In this document: positions 9,271 through 18,291 of the stretch, piece after piece
How the letters are laid out: every line of letters begins with the position of its first letter
How positions within the stretch are numbered: position 1 is the stretch's first letter
Source of the DNA: Hymenobacter sp. 5317J-9
Lineage (GTDB): Bacteria > Bacteroidota > Bacteroidia > Cytophagales > Hymenobacteraceae
Direction: 5' to 3'
Length of the DNA: 64,000 bases
Assembly: GCF_022921075.1 (NCBI RefSeq)
Contig: NZ_CP095050.1
Coordinates: forward strand, 4,712,001-4,776,000
The notes under the pieces: model-generated
The model's database searches: none
What the model saw: only the letters and a program-made list of their open reading frames with translations
What the model was told of the DNA's origin: nothing
Translations under genes and position numbers: made by a program

Positions 9271-11034
9271 CTACTTCCCCACCACGTCCGTCTTAATACT
9301 CAATTCTTTCAACTGCGCATCCGCAATCGGCGAGGGCGAGTCAATCATCACGTCGCGACCCGAATTATTCTTCGGAAACGCGATAAAGTCGCGGATGGAA
9401 TCCGAGCCGCCGAAGAGGCTGCAGAGGCGGTCGAAGCCGAAGGCGAGGCCGCCGTGGGGCGGCGCGCCGTATTCGAAGGCATCGAGCAGGAAGCCGAATT
9501 GGGCCTGGGCCTCCTCGGGCGTGAAGCCGAGCAGTGAGAACATGCGGGCCTGCACGGCGCGGTCGTGGATGCGGATAGAGCCGCCGCCGATTTCCACGCC
9601 GTTTATCACGAGGTCGTAGGCGTTGGCTCGCGTCTGGCCGATGGTGGCCGGGTTGTCGAGCAGGGCCATATCCTCGGGTTTGGGCGAGGTGAAGGGGTGG
9701 TGCATGGCGAAGTGGCGGTTTTCCTCCTCGCTGAATTCGAGCAGCGGGAAGTCAATCACCCACAGCGGCGAGAACGAATTGGGGTCGCGCAGGCCCAGGC
9801 GGCGGCCCATTTCGAGGCGCAACTCACTCATGGCTTTGCGGGTTTTGGCTTCGGAGCCGGCCAGCAGCAGAATGAGGTCGCCGGGGTTGGCGTTGAAGGC
9901 GGCTTTCCACTTCTGCAGCTCTTCTTGCGAGTAGAACTTATCAACCGAGGATTTCACCAGGCCGTCGGCCTCTACGCGGGCGTACACGAGGCCGGTGGCG
10001 CCGATTTGCGGGCGCTTCACCCACTCAGTCAGCTCGTCGATTTGCTTGCGGGTATAGGTGGCCAGGGTGGCGGCGTTGATGCCCAGCACCAATTCGGCGT
10101 TGTCGAAGACGGGGAAATTCTGCCCTTTCACGGTTTCGGTGAGGTTCACGAACTTCATCTCGAAGCGGGTGTCGGGCTTGTCGTTGCCGTAGTCGCGCAT
10201 GGCGTCGGCGTAGGTCATGCGGGGCACGGTGGGGAAATCGAGGTTTTTGATTTCCTTGAACAGGTAGCGCACCAGGCCCTCGAACATGTCGAGGATGTCT
10301 TCCTGCTCCACGAAGGCCATTTCGCAGTCAATCTGCGTGAATTCGGGCTGGCGGTCGGCGCGCAGGTCCTCGTCGCGGAAGCACTTCACAATCTGGAAGT
10401 AGCGGTCGAAGCCCGACACCATGAGCAGCTGCTTGAACGTCTGGGGGCTCTGCGGCAGGGCGTAAAACTCGCCGGGGTTCATGCGCGAGGGCACCACAAA
10501 GTCGCGGGCGCCTTCGGGCGTGCTCTTGATGAGCACGGGGGTTTCCACTTCGATGAAGTCCTGGCCGTCGAGGTAGCGGCGCACGGCCTGGGCCATTTTG
10601 TGGCGCAGCATCAGGTTGTTGCGCACGGGGGTGCGGCGCAGGTCGAGGTAGCGGTACTTCATCCGCAGGTCGTCGCCGCCGTCGGTTTCGTCTTCGATGA
10701 GGAAGGGCGGCAGCTTGGCGGGGTTGAGAATTTCCAGCTTTTCGGGCCGGATTTCGATGGTGCCCGTCGGGATTTTGTCGTTCTTGGAGTAGCGCTCGGC
10801 CACGCGGCCGGTCACGCACAGCACAAACTCGCGGCCGAGTTGGCGGGCGGTTTCGCGCACGGCTTCGGCTTCCACGCCTTCTTCCAGGGCAATTTGGGTG
10901 AGGCCGTACCGGTCGCGCAGGTCAATCCAGAGAATGGCGCCCTTGTCGCGGGTGCGCTGCACCCAGCCGCAGAGGCTGACGGTTTGACCAATGTGTTCTT
11001 CGCGGAGTTCGCCGCAGGTGTGGGTACGTAGCAT
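9271..11034 (-). CDS. aspS: Aspartyl-tRNA synthetase
   Basis: Class II aminoacyl-tRNA synthetase (587 aa, bacterial-type length with the GAD insert) that charges tRNA-Asp. The N-terminal OB-fold anticodon-binding domain is VSLCGWVQRTRDKG. Motif 2 is FRDEDLRADRQPEFTQID and motif 3 is GLAFGFDRLCSLFGG near the C-terminus. Whether it also charges tRNA-Asn cannot be read from the sequence alone. Confidence 0.97.
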   Translation of the reverse strand: MLRTHTCGELREEHIGQTVSLCGWVQRTRDKGAILWIDLRDRYGLTQIALEEGVEAEAVRETARQLGREFVLCVTGRVAERYSKNDKIPTGTIEIRPEKLEILNPAKLPPFLIEDETDGGDDLRMKYRYLDLRRTPVRNNLMLRHKMAQAVRRYLDGQDFIEVETPVLIKSTPEGARDFVVPSRMNPGEFYALPQSPQTFKQLLMVSGFDRYFQIVKCFRDEDLRADRQPEFTQIDCEMAFVEQEDILDMFEGLVRYLFKEIKNLDFPTVPRMTYADAMRDYGNDKPDTRFEMKFVNLTETVKGQNFPVFDNAELVLGINAATLATYTRKQIDELTEWVKRPQIGATGLVYARVEADGLVKSSVDKFYSQEELQKWKAAFNANPGDLILLLAGSEAKTRKAMSELRLEMGRRLGLRDPNSFSPLWVIDFPLLEFSEEENRHFAMHHPFTSPKPEDMALLDNPATIGQTRANAYDLVINGVEIGGGSIRIHDRAVQARMFSLLGFTPEEAQAQFGFLLDAFEYGAPPHGGLAFGFDRLCSLFGGSDSIRDFIAFPKNNSGRDVMIDSPSPIADAQLKELSIKTDVVGK

Positions 11035-11162
11035 CTTGTCAATTAGCAGTTAGCAGTGAACAGTCAACCACCCGTAGCCGGCGCGTTTCAGGGTTCGTCC
11101 GGTGGTTTATCCGGCGCTTCCCCTGTTACCTGTTCACGGCCAACGGTCAACTGAATCTGCCA

Positions 11163-11196
11163 CGAAGGTAGCCATTGGCTGGGCGGGGCGAAAACC
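11163..11196 (-). promoter_or_regulatory. Candidate aspS promoter
   Basis: On the minus strand TACCTTCG (11163-11170) resembles the Bacteroidota -7 element TAnnTTTG. TTTT lies 20 bases upstream in the -33 position. It gives a leader of roughly 120 bases. Confidence 0.4.
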
Positions 11197-11270
11197 CAAA
11201 CTTTGGTACGGAGTATGCAAAGGCCGGCGGTAGCTGCGTTCCTTTGTCTCTTCATTCCCTTCTGTTTTCC

Positions 11271-11711
11271 ATGAAACTCCTCCCCTCTCTGGCCCTGGCC
11301 GCTGCGCTGCTGGCCGCCGGCTCGGCCCAGGCCCAGACCAAAATCAAGACCAAAAGCAAGTCAGACGCTTCCGGCACCGTCATCAAATCCAAGGGCACGG
11401 CCGACGCCGTGACGCTCGACGGGCCCATCAAGCGCATCGAAACGCTCTCGGGCATCGACGTGTTTCCCAAGCCGAACTCGACCGACATCCTGCTCAGCTT
11501 CACGCAGCAATTCACCAAGCCCGGCACGCTGGTGATGACCGACTATAAAAACCGCGTGATGTACCAGGCCGAGCTGGACCCGCAGAACAACACCGGCGCG
11601 CCCGTGAACCTGGGCAAGATTCCGGCCGGCACCTACCTCGTAGAGGCCAAAACCGGCAACTACGTGTACTGGAAGAAAGTCCGCATCAAGTACCCGGCCG
11701 TGCGCCGCTAA
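11271..11711 (+). CDS. Secreted protein with a T9SS C-terminal-domain-like fold
   Basis: A 146-residue exported protein. The signal peptide MKLLPSLALAAALLAAGSAQ fixes the start at 11271 rather than the longer frame from 11175. The mature part begins with Lys/Thr/Ser repeats. From about residue 60 it reads FPKPNSTDILLSF...LVMTDYKNRVMYQAEL...VNLGKIPAGTYLVEA...KKVRIKY, the beat pattern of the type IX secretion sorting domain (FPNP, G-vv, l-l--G-Y-v). Here almost the whole mature protein is that module. Function unknown. Confidence 0.8.
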   Translation: MKLLPSLALAAALLAAGSAQAQTKIKTKSKSDASGTVIKSKGTADAVTLDGPIKRIETLSGIDVFPKPNSTDILLSFTQQFTKPGTLVMTDYKNRVMYQAELDPQNNTGAPVNLGKIPAGTYLVEAKTGNYVYWKKVRIKYPAVRR

Positions 11712-11727
11712 TCCCCGAGCCTTAACC

Positions 11728-11761
11728 GTGCCCCGGCCCAACAGCCGGGGCACTACTTTTA
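11728..11761 (+). terminator. Terminator after the T9SS-domain-like protein
   Basis: GTGCCCCGGC (11728-11737) pairs perfectly with GCCGGGGCAC (11744-11753). A short T run follows. Confidence 0.75.
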
Positions 11762-11784
11762 TCCCCGCATCGTTGCCGTTAGCC

Positions 11785-12336
11785 ATGAAGTTCTTCTCGT
11801 TTTTTCTGCTGATTTTCGGCCTCACGGCCTTTGCGCCGCCGGTCAAACTCACCACCACCAAGCTGGGCTCGGGTCTGAGCGTGGGCGTGCCCGTGGGCTT
11901 CGCGCCGCTGCCCGACGACGGCATTGCCGTGAAATACCCCTCGCCGCGTAAGCCGCTGGCCGTGTTTTCCAACCCCAGCGGCCGCGTGGATTACAGCGTG
12001 GCCGTGCGCCCCACCACCTTCGAAAGCTTCGACTACGGCGTGCTGATTAAGATTTACAAGTCCAGCATTCAGCGCCTTTACACGAAAGTTGATTTCCTGA
12101 AAGAAGACATTCGCACCGTGAACGGCCGCGACTTTATCTACTTCGAATTCGTGTCGACCGTGACCGATGCCCGGCGCACGGGCAGCCAACTGGCACCCAT
12201 CAAGCGCTACCAGGCGGTGCAGTACGCCATTCAGGGCACGCAGCTCTACGTGTTCACCTTCGTGGCCCCGGCCGAGGAGCAGGCGCAGTGGCAGCCCACC
12301 GCCCAGGCCGTGATGAATGCCGTTGTGATGAAGTAG
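11785..12336 (+). CDS. Exported hypothetical protein
   Basis: A 183-residue protein with the N-terminal signal MKFFSFFLLIFGLTAFAPP. The start at 11785 is chosen because the longer frame from 11728 runs through the preceding terminator hairpin. The mature part is a mixed beta-rich domain with NGRDFIYFEFVSTVTD and QYAIQGTQLYVFTFVAP, resembling small domains that mediate periplasmic or surface functions, but no family is recognised. Its last two codons, AAG TAG, are also the first bases of a family B palindrome. Confidence 0.75.
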   Translation: MKFFSFFLLIFGLTAFAPPVKLTTTKLGSGLSVGVPVGFAPLPDDGIAVKYPSPRKPLAVFSNPSGRVDYSVAVRPTTFESFDYGVLIKIYKSSIQRLYTKVDFLKEDIRTVNGRDFIYFEFVSTVTDARRTGSQLAPIKRYQAVQYAIQGTQLYVFTFVAPAEEQAQWQPTAQAVMNAVVMK

Positions 12337-12400
12337 CGCGGACTTTGAGTCCGCGAATGCAGTGCTTTCACCACGCGCGGACCGAAAGTCCGCGCTACTT
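12331..12400. repeat. Palindromic element, family B copy 1
   Basis: A 16-base perfect outer inverted repeat, AAGTAGCGCGGACTTT (12331-12346) and AAAGTCCGCGCTACTT (12385-12400). Each end also forms its own small hairpin (CGCGGACT-AGTCCGCG and CGCGGAC-GTCCGCG). It fills the gap before tadA and supplies the stop codon of the upstream gene. A second copy is at 42862. Confidence 0.9.
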
Positions 12401-12407
12401 CTTCCCC

Positions 12408-12839
12408 ATGACCGACGACTATTTCATGCTCCAGGCCCTGGCTGAGGCCGAAAAAGCCCTGGAAGCCGACGAGATTCCCATTGGTGCGGTGGTGGTGTTT
12501 GAGAAGCAAATCATTGGGCGCGGCTACAACCAAACCGAGCAGCTGCGCGACGTAACAGCCCACGCCGAAATGCTGGCGCTCACGGCCGCCGCCAACCACT
12601 TGGGAAACAAGTACCTGGCCGACTGCACGCTCTACGTCACCATCGAACCCTGCGTGATGTGCGCCGGCGCCAGCTACTGGGCCCAGCTCAAGGCCGTGGT
12701 GTACGGGGCCGACGAGCCCAAGGTGGGTTTTCGGCGGCACGGGCAGCTCCTGCACCCGCGCACCAAGCTGCGCGGCGGCGTGCAGGCGGCCGAATGCGCG
12801 GCGCTGATGCAGGAATTTTTCGCCCTAAAGCGGAAATAG
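12408..12839 (+). CDS. tadA: tRNA adenosine(34) deaminase
   Basis: Zinc deaminase (143 aa) predicted to convert A34 to inosine in tRNA-Arg(ACG). The metal and catalytic residues are visible: H52-A-E54 and P-C82-V-M-C85, the standard cytidine/deoxycytidylate deaminase signature. The start at ATG 12408 follows the family B palindrome. A nucleobase deaminase role (guanine deaminase-like) is the main alternative because the families are close. Confidence 0.88.
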   Translation: MTDDYFMLQALAEAEKALEADEIPIGAVVVFEKQIIGRGYNQTEQLRDVTAHAEMLALTAAANHLGNKYLADCTLYVTIEPCVMCAGASYWAQLKAVVYGADEPKVGFRRHGQLLHPRTKLRGGVQAAECAALMQEFFALKRK

Positions 12840-12943
12840 GCTATTTTTGATTCTGCGCGGAGCCCGCCGCAACCTAGCGGCGCCTTCGCGGGTTAAGTAC
12901 CTTCGACACGTTCATCCCCTTATCCCCCAAACCCTTTTCACCA

Positions 12944-13558
12944 ATGGCATTCGAACTTCCGAAACTTCCGTATTCCTACGACGCCCTCGAGCCCGCGTTT
13001 GACGCGCAGACCCAGGAAATCCACCACACCAAGCACCACCAGGCCTACGTGACCAACCTCAACGCCGCCATTGCCGGCACCGAGATGGAAAACCAGAGCC
13101 TGGAGGAAATTCTGCACAACATTGCCAAGGCCCCCGTGGCCGTGCGCAACAACGGCGGCGGCCACTGGAACCACTCGCTGTGGTGGACCATCCTGTCGCC
13201 CAACGGCGGCGGGCAGCCCACCGGCACCGTGGGCGAGGCCATCACCAAGGCCTTCGGCACCTACGACAAGTTCAAGGAGGAATTCACCAAGGCTGCCACC
13301 ACGCGCTTCGGCTCGGGCTGGGCGTGGCTGTGCAAGCAGGCCGATGGCTCGGTACAAATCTGCTCCACCCCCAACCAGGACAACCCGCTGATGCCCGACT
13401 CCGGTTGCAAAGGCATTCCGGTGCTGGGCCTCGACGTGTGGGAGCACGCCTACTACCTCAAGTACCAGAACCGCCGCCCCGACTACATCGCCGCCTTCTT
13501 CAACCTCATCAACTGGGACGAAGTGAACCGCCGCTTCGCCGAAGCCACGCCCGCGTAG
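12944..13558 (+). CDS. Superoxide dismutase, Fe/Mn family
   Basis: Cytosolic enzyme (204 aa) that converts superoxide to peroxide and oxygen. Metal ligands fall in HHTKHHQAYV (residues 27-36), HWNHSLWW, and DVWEHAYYLKYQNRRPDY near the C-terminus. The Fe or Mn preference cannot be called with confidence. It has its own upstream gap of about 100 bases and a downstream hairpin, so it is probably monocistronic. Confidence 0.96.
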   Translation: MAFELPKLPYSYDALEPAFDAQTQEIHHTKHHQAYVTNLNAAIAGTEMENQSLEEILHNIAKAPVAVRNNGGGHWNHSLWWTILSPNGGGQPTGTVGEAITKAFGTYDKFKEEFTKAATTRFGSGWAWLCKQADGSVQICSTPNQDNPLMPDSGCKGIPVLGLDVWEHAYYLKYQNRRPDYIAAFFNLINWDEVNRRFAEATPA

Positions 13559-13599
13559 TTTTCCAGTTTTCGCTGATTTAACTGACGCGAAAGTATTTT

Positions 13600-13638
13600 T
13601 TAAAGGCCCGTTTCACACTATGGAGCGGGCTTTTTGCT
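13600..13638 (+). terminator. Probable terminator after the superoxide dismutase gene
   Basis: GGCCCG and CGGGC pair across a loop of about 14 bases and are followed by TTTTT. The stem is short. Confidence 0.5.
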
Positions 13639-13772
13639 TTTCCGGCTACTTTCTGACGCGCATAACCCAAGCTTAATCGCCGGGGTGAAAACAATTCGTG
13701 TACATACCTGCTTTTATGCCGCGTTTCATTCACAACCTGCCGCGCAATACGCACCGCGGCCTTTCTTTCAAC

Positions 13773-14903
13773 ATGGCTAACAAAGCATTTGAGCCCGCCA
13801 AACTGGGCGCCCTCACCCTCTCGAACCACATCGTAATGGCCCCCATGACGCGCAGCCGCGCCCTGGGCAACGTGCCCAACGAGCTGATGGCCGAGTACTA
13901 CCGCCAGCGCGCCACGGCCGGCCTCATCATCACGGAAGGCACGTCGCCCTCGGCCAACGGGCTGGGCTACGCCCGCATTCCCGGCCTGTTCAACCAGGAG
14001 CAGGTCACCAACTGGCAGCGCATCACCGAGACGGTGCACCACCACGGCGGCCACATTTTTGTGCAGCTGATGCACGCCGGCCGCATTTTCCACGGCCTCA
14101 ACCTGCCCGAGGGCGCCGAGGGCGTGGCCCCGTCGGCCATTGCCGCCGCCGGCGACATGTGGACCGACCAGCAGCAGATGCAGCCCAACGCCACCCCGCG
14201 CGCCCTGCGCACCGAGGAGCTAGCCACCGTGCGCGACGAGTACGTGCACAGCGCCAAACTGGCCCTTGAAGCCGGTTTCGACGGTGTGGAGCTGCACGGC
14301 GCCAATGGCTACCTGCTGGAGCAATTCCTGAACCCCGCCTCCAACCAGCGCACCGACGAGTACGGCGGCAGCGTGCAGAACCGCGCCCGCTTTGTGCTCG
14401 AAGTGACCCGCGCCGTGGTGGAGGCCATCGGGGCCGAGCGCACCGGCATTCGTCTTTCGCCCTGGGGCGTGGCCTCGGACATGCCGCACTACCCCGAAAT
14501 CGACGAAACCTACGCCTACCTGGCCGAGGAGCTGCAGAAGATTGGCGTGGTGTACCTGCACCTCGTCGACCATTCCAGCATGGGCGCCCCGGCCGTGCCC
14601 GCCGAAACGGTGGCCACCATCCGCGAGAAGTTCACCGGCACCCTCATCCTGGCCGGCGGCTACACCACCGTGGCGCAGATTGAAGCCGCGCTGGCCGACA
14701 AAGCCGACCTCGTGGCTATCGGCCGTCCCTTCATCTCCAACCCCGACCTGGTGGAGCGCCTGAAAGCCGGCCAGCCGCTGGCCGAGCCCGATTTTGCCAC
14801 GTTCTATGCGCCCGGCCCCAACGGCTTTGCCGACGGCTACACCGACTACCCCTTGGCCGACGGCCAGCCGGCCGGCACATTCTCGCCCAGCTACGAGGCC
14901 TAG
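13773..14903 (+). CDS. Old Yellow Enzyme family NADH:flavin oxidoreductase (alkene reductase)
   Basis: FMN-dependent oxidoreductase (376 aa) with the TIM-barrel pattern of the OYE family: N-terminal LGALTLSNHIVMAPMTRSR, catalytic-region HGANGYLLEQFLNPASNQR, DEYGGS, and the phosphate-binding end LILAGGYT...DLVAIGRPFISNPDL. It probably reduces activated double bonds or nitro compounds, like NemA. An upstream extension from 13698 is possible, but the ATG at 13773 gives the usual N-terminus. Confidence 0.92.
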   Translation: MANKAFEPAKLGALTLSNHIVMAPMTRSRALGNVPNELMAEYYRQRATAGLIITEGTSPSANGLGYARIPGLFNQEQVTNWQRITETVHHHGGHIFVQLMHAGRIFHGLNLPEGAEGVAPSAIAAAGDMWTDQQQMQPNATPRALRTEELATVRDEYVHSAKLALEAGFDGVELHGANGYLLEQFLNPASNQRTDEYGGSVQNRARFVLEVTRAVVEAIGAERTGIRLSPWGVASDMPHYPEIDETYAYLAEELQKIGVVYLHLVDHSSMGAPAVPAETVATIREKFTGTLILAGGYTTVAQIEAALADKADLVAIGRPFISNPDLVERLKAGQPLAEPDFATFYAPGPNGFADGYTDYPLADGQPAGTFSPSYEA

Positions 14904-14925
14904 CTCACACCTGTCTCTCGCTTGC

Positions 14926-14960
14926 AAAAAGCCCTGGCCTGTAAGGCCGGGGCTTTTTTT
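14926..14960 (+). terminator. Terminator of the OYE gene
   Basis: AAAAAGCCCTGGCCT pairs with AGGCCGGGGCTTTTT around GTA with one mismatch, followed by more T. Confidence 0.9.
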
Positions 14961-15119
14961 ATGTCTGCCTGCCCGACAGCTGTATGCGTGGGCCACGTGG
15001 CGCGTGCGCCGGCGGCCGTTGAGGCATACCCCCGAATGGCCTTTCGGCCTGCTTCTGTGCGGCTGGCGTGTATCTTTAGCGACCAATTCCCACCTTCCTG
15101 ATATTTAAACAGACTCCGC

Positions 15120-16409
15120 ATGAACACTAAGTTGCGCCTGACCATCCTGAGTTTTCTCCAGTTTTTCATCTGGGGCTCGTGGCTGATAACGATTGGCGCG
15201 TATTGGTTTCAAACGAAGCAATGGTCGGGCGCGCAGTTTGGCGCCATCTTCTCGACCATGGGCATCGCCTCCATTTTCATGCCCTCGCTCATGGGCATCG
15301 TGGCCGATAAATACATCAACGCGGAGAAGCTCTACGGCATTCTGCACATCCTGGGCGGCCTCACGCTGTGCACCATCCCGATGGTGACGGACCCGAGCAC
15401 GTTCTTCTGGGTGATTCTGCTGAACATGATTTTCTACATGCCCACGCTGTCGCTGTCCATCGCGGTGTCGTTTTCGGTGCTGAAAACTGAAGGGCTCGAC
15501 GTGGTGAAGGACTACCCGCCCATCCGGGTCTGGGGCACCATCGGCTTCATTGTGGCCATGTGGACGGTGAGCCTGCTGGGCTTTGAGAAAACCACCGGCC
15601 AGTTCTACGTGGCGGCCGGCGCGGCCTTCCTGCTGGGCCTCTACTCGTTCACGCTGCCCAAGTGCCCGCCGCAGTCCACCAACACCTCCAGCCAGGGCCT
15701 GATGGAGATTCTGGGCCTCAAGTCTTTCGCCATTCTGCGCGACCGCAAGATGCTCACCTTCTTCCTGTTTGCGCTGCTGCTGGGCGCCGCTCTGCAGCTC
15801 ACCAACGCCTACGGCGACACCTTCCTGCACGATTTCGACAAAACGCCGGCCTACCAGGACACCCTCACGGTGAAGTACCCGGCCATCATCATGTCCATCT
15901 CGCAGATTTCCGAAACGCTGTTCATCCTGGCCATTCCCTTCTTCCTACGCCGCTTCGGCATCAAGCAGGTCATGCTGTTCAGCATGATTGCCTGGGTGCT
16001 GCGCTTCGGCCTGTTTGCCTATGGCAACCCCGGCAGCGGGCTGTGGATGATTATCGTGTCGTGCATCGTGTACGGCATGGCCTTCGACTTCTTCAATATC
16101 TCGGGCTCGCTCTTCGTCGAGACGCAGACGCAGCCCAGCATCCGGGCCAGCGCCCAGGGTTTGTTTATGATGATGACCAACGGCTTCGGTGCCGTGCTGG
16201 GCAGCTCGCTGAGCGGCATCATCATTCAGACCTACTTCACCGATGCCAACGGCGTGAAAGACTGGCACAGCATCTGGCTCACGTTTGCGGGCTATGCGCT
16301 GGCCATTGCGGTGCTGTTTGTGCTCATCTTCAAGCACAAGCACGTGCCACAGCAGCACTCCGAAGAAACCACCCACCCGGAAGGGCTGCTTTCGGTGGAG
16401 CAGGCGTAA
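15120..16409 (+). CDS. MFS transporter, nucleoside:H+ symporter family
   Basis: Polytopic membrane protein (429 aa, about 12 spans) resembling the NupG/XapB nucleoside symporter family. Features include the N-terminal FLQFFIWGSWLITIGAYW and the helix-2/3 loop with MGIVADKYINAEKLYG. It would take up nucleosides with protons, though the substrate is inferred only from family. A -7-like TATCTTTA lies at 15071-15078. The AAA gene starts 39 bases after the stop. Confidence 0.85.
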   Translation: MNTKLRLTILSFLQFFIWGSWLITIGAYWFQTKQWSGAQFGAIFSTMGIASIFMPSLMGIVADKYINAEKLYGILHILGGLTLCTIPMVTDPSTFFWVILLNMIFYMPTLSLSIAVSFSVLKTEGLDVVKDYPPIRVWGTIGFIVAMWTVSLLGFEKTTGQFYVAAGAAFLLGLYSFTLPKCPPQSTNTSSQGLMEILGLKSFAILRDRKMLTFFLFALLLGAALQLTNAYGDTFLHDFDKTPAYQDTLTVKYPAIIMSISQISETLFILAIPFFLRRFGIKQVMLFSMIAWVLRFGLFAYGNPGSGLWMIIVSCIVYGMAFDFFNISGSLFVETQTQPSIRASAQGLFMMMTNGFGAVLGSSLSGIIIQTYFTDANGVKDWHSIWLTFAGYALAIAVLFVLIFKHKHVPQQHSEETTHPEGLLSVEQA

Positions 16410-16448
16410 CCCGCTCCCCCAGCCCGTTTTCCAGCAGCATTACCCGGC

Positions 16449-17543
16449 ATGGCGCCCCCGCGTTCTTCCCCCGCCCCCGACCTTTCCCTTAGCTACACGC
16501 AGCACGGATTCCAGCCTGTGGCGTGGTTCTACGCCACGTTTGGCGAGCTGCCCCGGCGCGAGATTTACCAGCTTGCCTCCACCGAAGCCCGCCAGGCCGT
16601 GCTCAACACGCTGGCCGAAACCCACGACGTGGACCGCGCCACCGTGGTGCATTCGGTGTACGTGGAAGAGGCCGGCAAAGCCCCCGAGCTGCAGCACCAC
16701 GCCCTCTCGCTGGGCCCCCACGCGCTGCTGTGGTTCTACGACCGCGGCATCTACGGCGACCAGGCTGCCCAGCTTTACTACTCGCCACAAACCGACCCAG
16801 CCCTGCTGGCGCAGCTCCGGGCGCTGCTCACCGCGCACCTCGAAACCGGCAAAATCGAGCGCAAGCGCATTCAGGTGCTGCGCCTCACCACCGGCGACCT
16901 GGAGTTCAGCCCGCTGCCCATCACCATTCCGGCCCTGGACCTGGCCACGCACTACAACGACGACCTGCTGCCGGCCCACGAAACCATTGTGGAGCGCCTG
17001 CAGAAGCCCAACGACAAGGGCATCATCATCCTGTACGGACCGCCCGGCAACGGCAAAACCAGCTACATCCGCCACCTCTGCGGCCTCACCGACAAGCCCA
17101 AGCTCTTTATTCCGCCCAACCTGGCCGCCCGCATCGCCGACCCGGAATTCATCAACCAGCTTCACGACAACACCAACTCCATCCTGCTCATCGAAGAAGC
17201 CGAGGAACTGCTCACCAAGCGCGATGGCGTGGGCGGCAACGCCGTGAGCAACCTGCTGAACCTGTCCGACGGCCTGCTTTCCGACGGCTTCCACATCCAG
17301 ATTATCTGCACCTTCAACACCGAGCTCTCGCGCATTGACAAAGCCCTGCTGCGCAAGGGCCGCCTCATTGCCGCCTACCACTTCGGCCCCCTGGCGGCCG
17401 ATAAGGCCCAGGCCCTCGCCACGGCACTCGGCCAGACGGAACCTGTCACGGAGCCCACCTCGCTGGCCGAGCTCTATAACCGCGAGCCCAATACCTTTAC
17501 CGAGCTGGAAGCCAGCAGCAAACGCATCGGATTCAGCCGATAA
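16449..17543 (+). CDS. AAA-family ATPase
   Basis: A 364-residue protein with about 190 N-terminal residues of unknown fold, then an AAA core: Walker A GPPGNGKTS near residue 197, a Walker B-like SILLIEEAEELL in which the usual Asp is Glu, and a second-region NTELSRIDKALLRKGRLI with the conserved arginines. The N-terminal part (FYATFGELPRREIYQLAS...) may recognise substrates. I cannot assign a process. It follows the MFS gene on the same strand and ends before a strong terminator. Confidence 0.8.
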   Translation: MAPPRSSPAPDLSLSYTQHGFQPVAWFYATFGELPRREIYQLASTEARQAVLNTLAETHDVDRATVVHSVYVEEAGKAPELQHHALSLGPHALLWFYDRGIYGDQAAQLYYSPQTDPALLAQLRALLTAHLETGKIERKRIQVLRLTTGDLEFSPLPITIPALDLATHYNDDLLPAHETIVERLQKPNDKGIIILYGPPGNGKTSYIRHLCGLTDKPKLFIPPNLAARIADPEFINQLHDNTNSILLIEEAEELLTKRDGVGGNAVSNLLNLSDGLLSDGFHIQIICTFNTELSRIDKALLRKGRLIAAYHFGPLAADKAQALATALGQTEPVTEPTSLAELYNREPNTFTELEASSKRIGFSR

Positions 17544-17597
17544 GCCGTGTGACACAGCACAAATTTGGCATAAAAAAAGTCAGGTTTTAGCACAAAC

Positions 17598-17634
17598 AAA
17601 AAGCCCGCCCTGCAACGTGCAGGGCGGGCTTTTT
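17598..17634. terminator. Bidirectional terminator between AAA gene and ndk
   Basis: AAAAAGCCCGCCCTGCA and TGCAGGGCGGGCTTTTT pair perfectly around ACG (17 pairs). It serves both converging genes. Confidence 0.95.
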
Positions 17635-17659
17635 GGCAAATAAAGCGCTTGGCGGCCGC

Positions 17660-18070
17660 TTACTTCGAGCCGAAGAAGAAGTCGCCCTCAATCTGGGCGT
17701 TTTCGTCGGAGTCTGAGCCGTGCACGGCGTTGGCTTCGATGCTCTTGGCGTACTTTTTCCGGATGGTGCCTTCCTCGGCGTTGGCCGGGTTGGTGGCACC
17801 GATGAGGGTGCGGAAATCGGCCACGGCGTTGTCTTTCTCCAGAATAGCGGCCACGATGGGGCCACTCGACATGTATTTCACCAGGTCGTTGTAGAAGGGA
17901 CGCTCGGCGTGCACGGCGTAGAACTGGCCGGCGCGCTCGGCGGTGAGGGTCAGCTTTTGAAGCTCCACGATGCGGAAGCCGCCGGCCTCAATCATGCTCA
18001 GGATACCACCGATGTGGTTGTCCTGGACGGCGTCGGGCTTAATCATCGTGAAAGTGCGGTTGGTGGCCAT
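17660..18070 (-). CDS. ndk: Nucleoside diphosphate kinase
   Basis: Cytosolic enzyme (136 aa) that moves the gamma phosphate between nucleoside triphosphates and diphosphates. The phosphohistidine is H117 in NAVHGSDS, and the N-terminal TMIKPDAV strand is typical. An extension to 18124 exists, but it covers the predicted promoter, so the ATG at 18070 is taken. Confidence 0.96.
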   Translation of the reverse strand: MATNRTFTMIKPDAVQDNHIGGILSMIEAGGFRIVELQKLTLTAERAGQFYAVHAERPFYNDLVKYMSSGPIVAAILEKDNAVADFRTLIGATNPANAEEGTIRKKYAKSIEANAVHGSDSDENAQIEGDFFFGSK

Positions 18071-18111
18071 TGTTGGGCTAGGGAGGGGTTGGTTGAAAAC
18101 TAATTGCGGTG

Positions 18112-18119
18112 CAAAAGTA
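18112..18119 (-). promoter_or_regulatory. Candidate ndk promoter -7 element
   Basis: The minus strand reads TACTTTTG here, an exact TAnnTTTG match about 42 bases upstream of the ndk ATG. No clear -33 TTG was found. Confidence 0.45.
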
Positions 18120-18199
18120 GCCACAAAGCCGGCGGCTTTCCTTGGCCGAGCCAGGCACTTCGTTGGGATAGCCGGACAGAACCTTCCGGGGGGGCTGCG

Positions 18200-18229
18200 T
18201 TGTTAAGACAAGATTTCTTCCGACTTTTG
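18200..18229 (+). promoter_or_regulatory. Candidate nrnA promoter
   Basis: TTG (18200-18202), 19 bases, then GACTTTTG (18222-18229), one mismatch from TAnnTTTG. It gives a leader of about 55 bases and lies divergent to ndk. Confidence 0.45.
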
Positions 18230-18291
18230 CCGCCCCAATTATTTGTAAGCCACCGGCCCACCGTTTCCTTGCCGGGCCATTCACGTTGTCG

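Noticed and set aside
9565..11031. Long plus-strand frame of 488 residues
   Set aside because: Antisense shadow of aspS with composition typical of such shadows and no recognisable motif.
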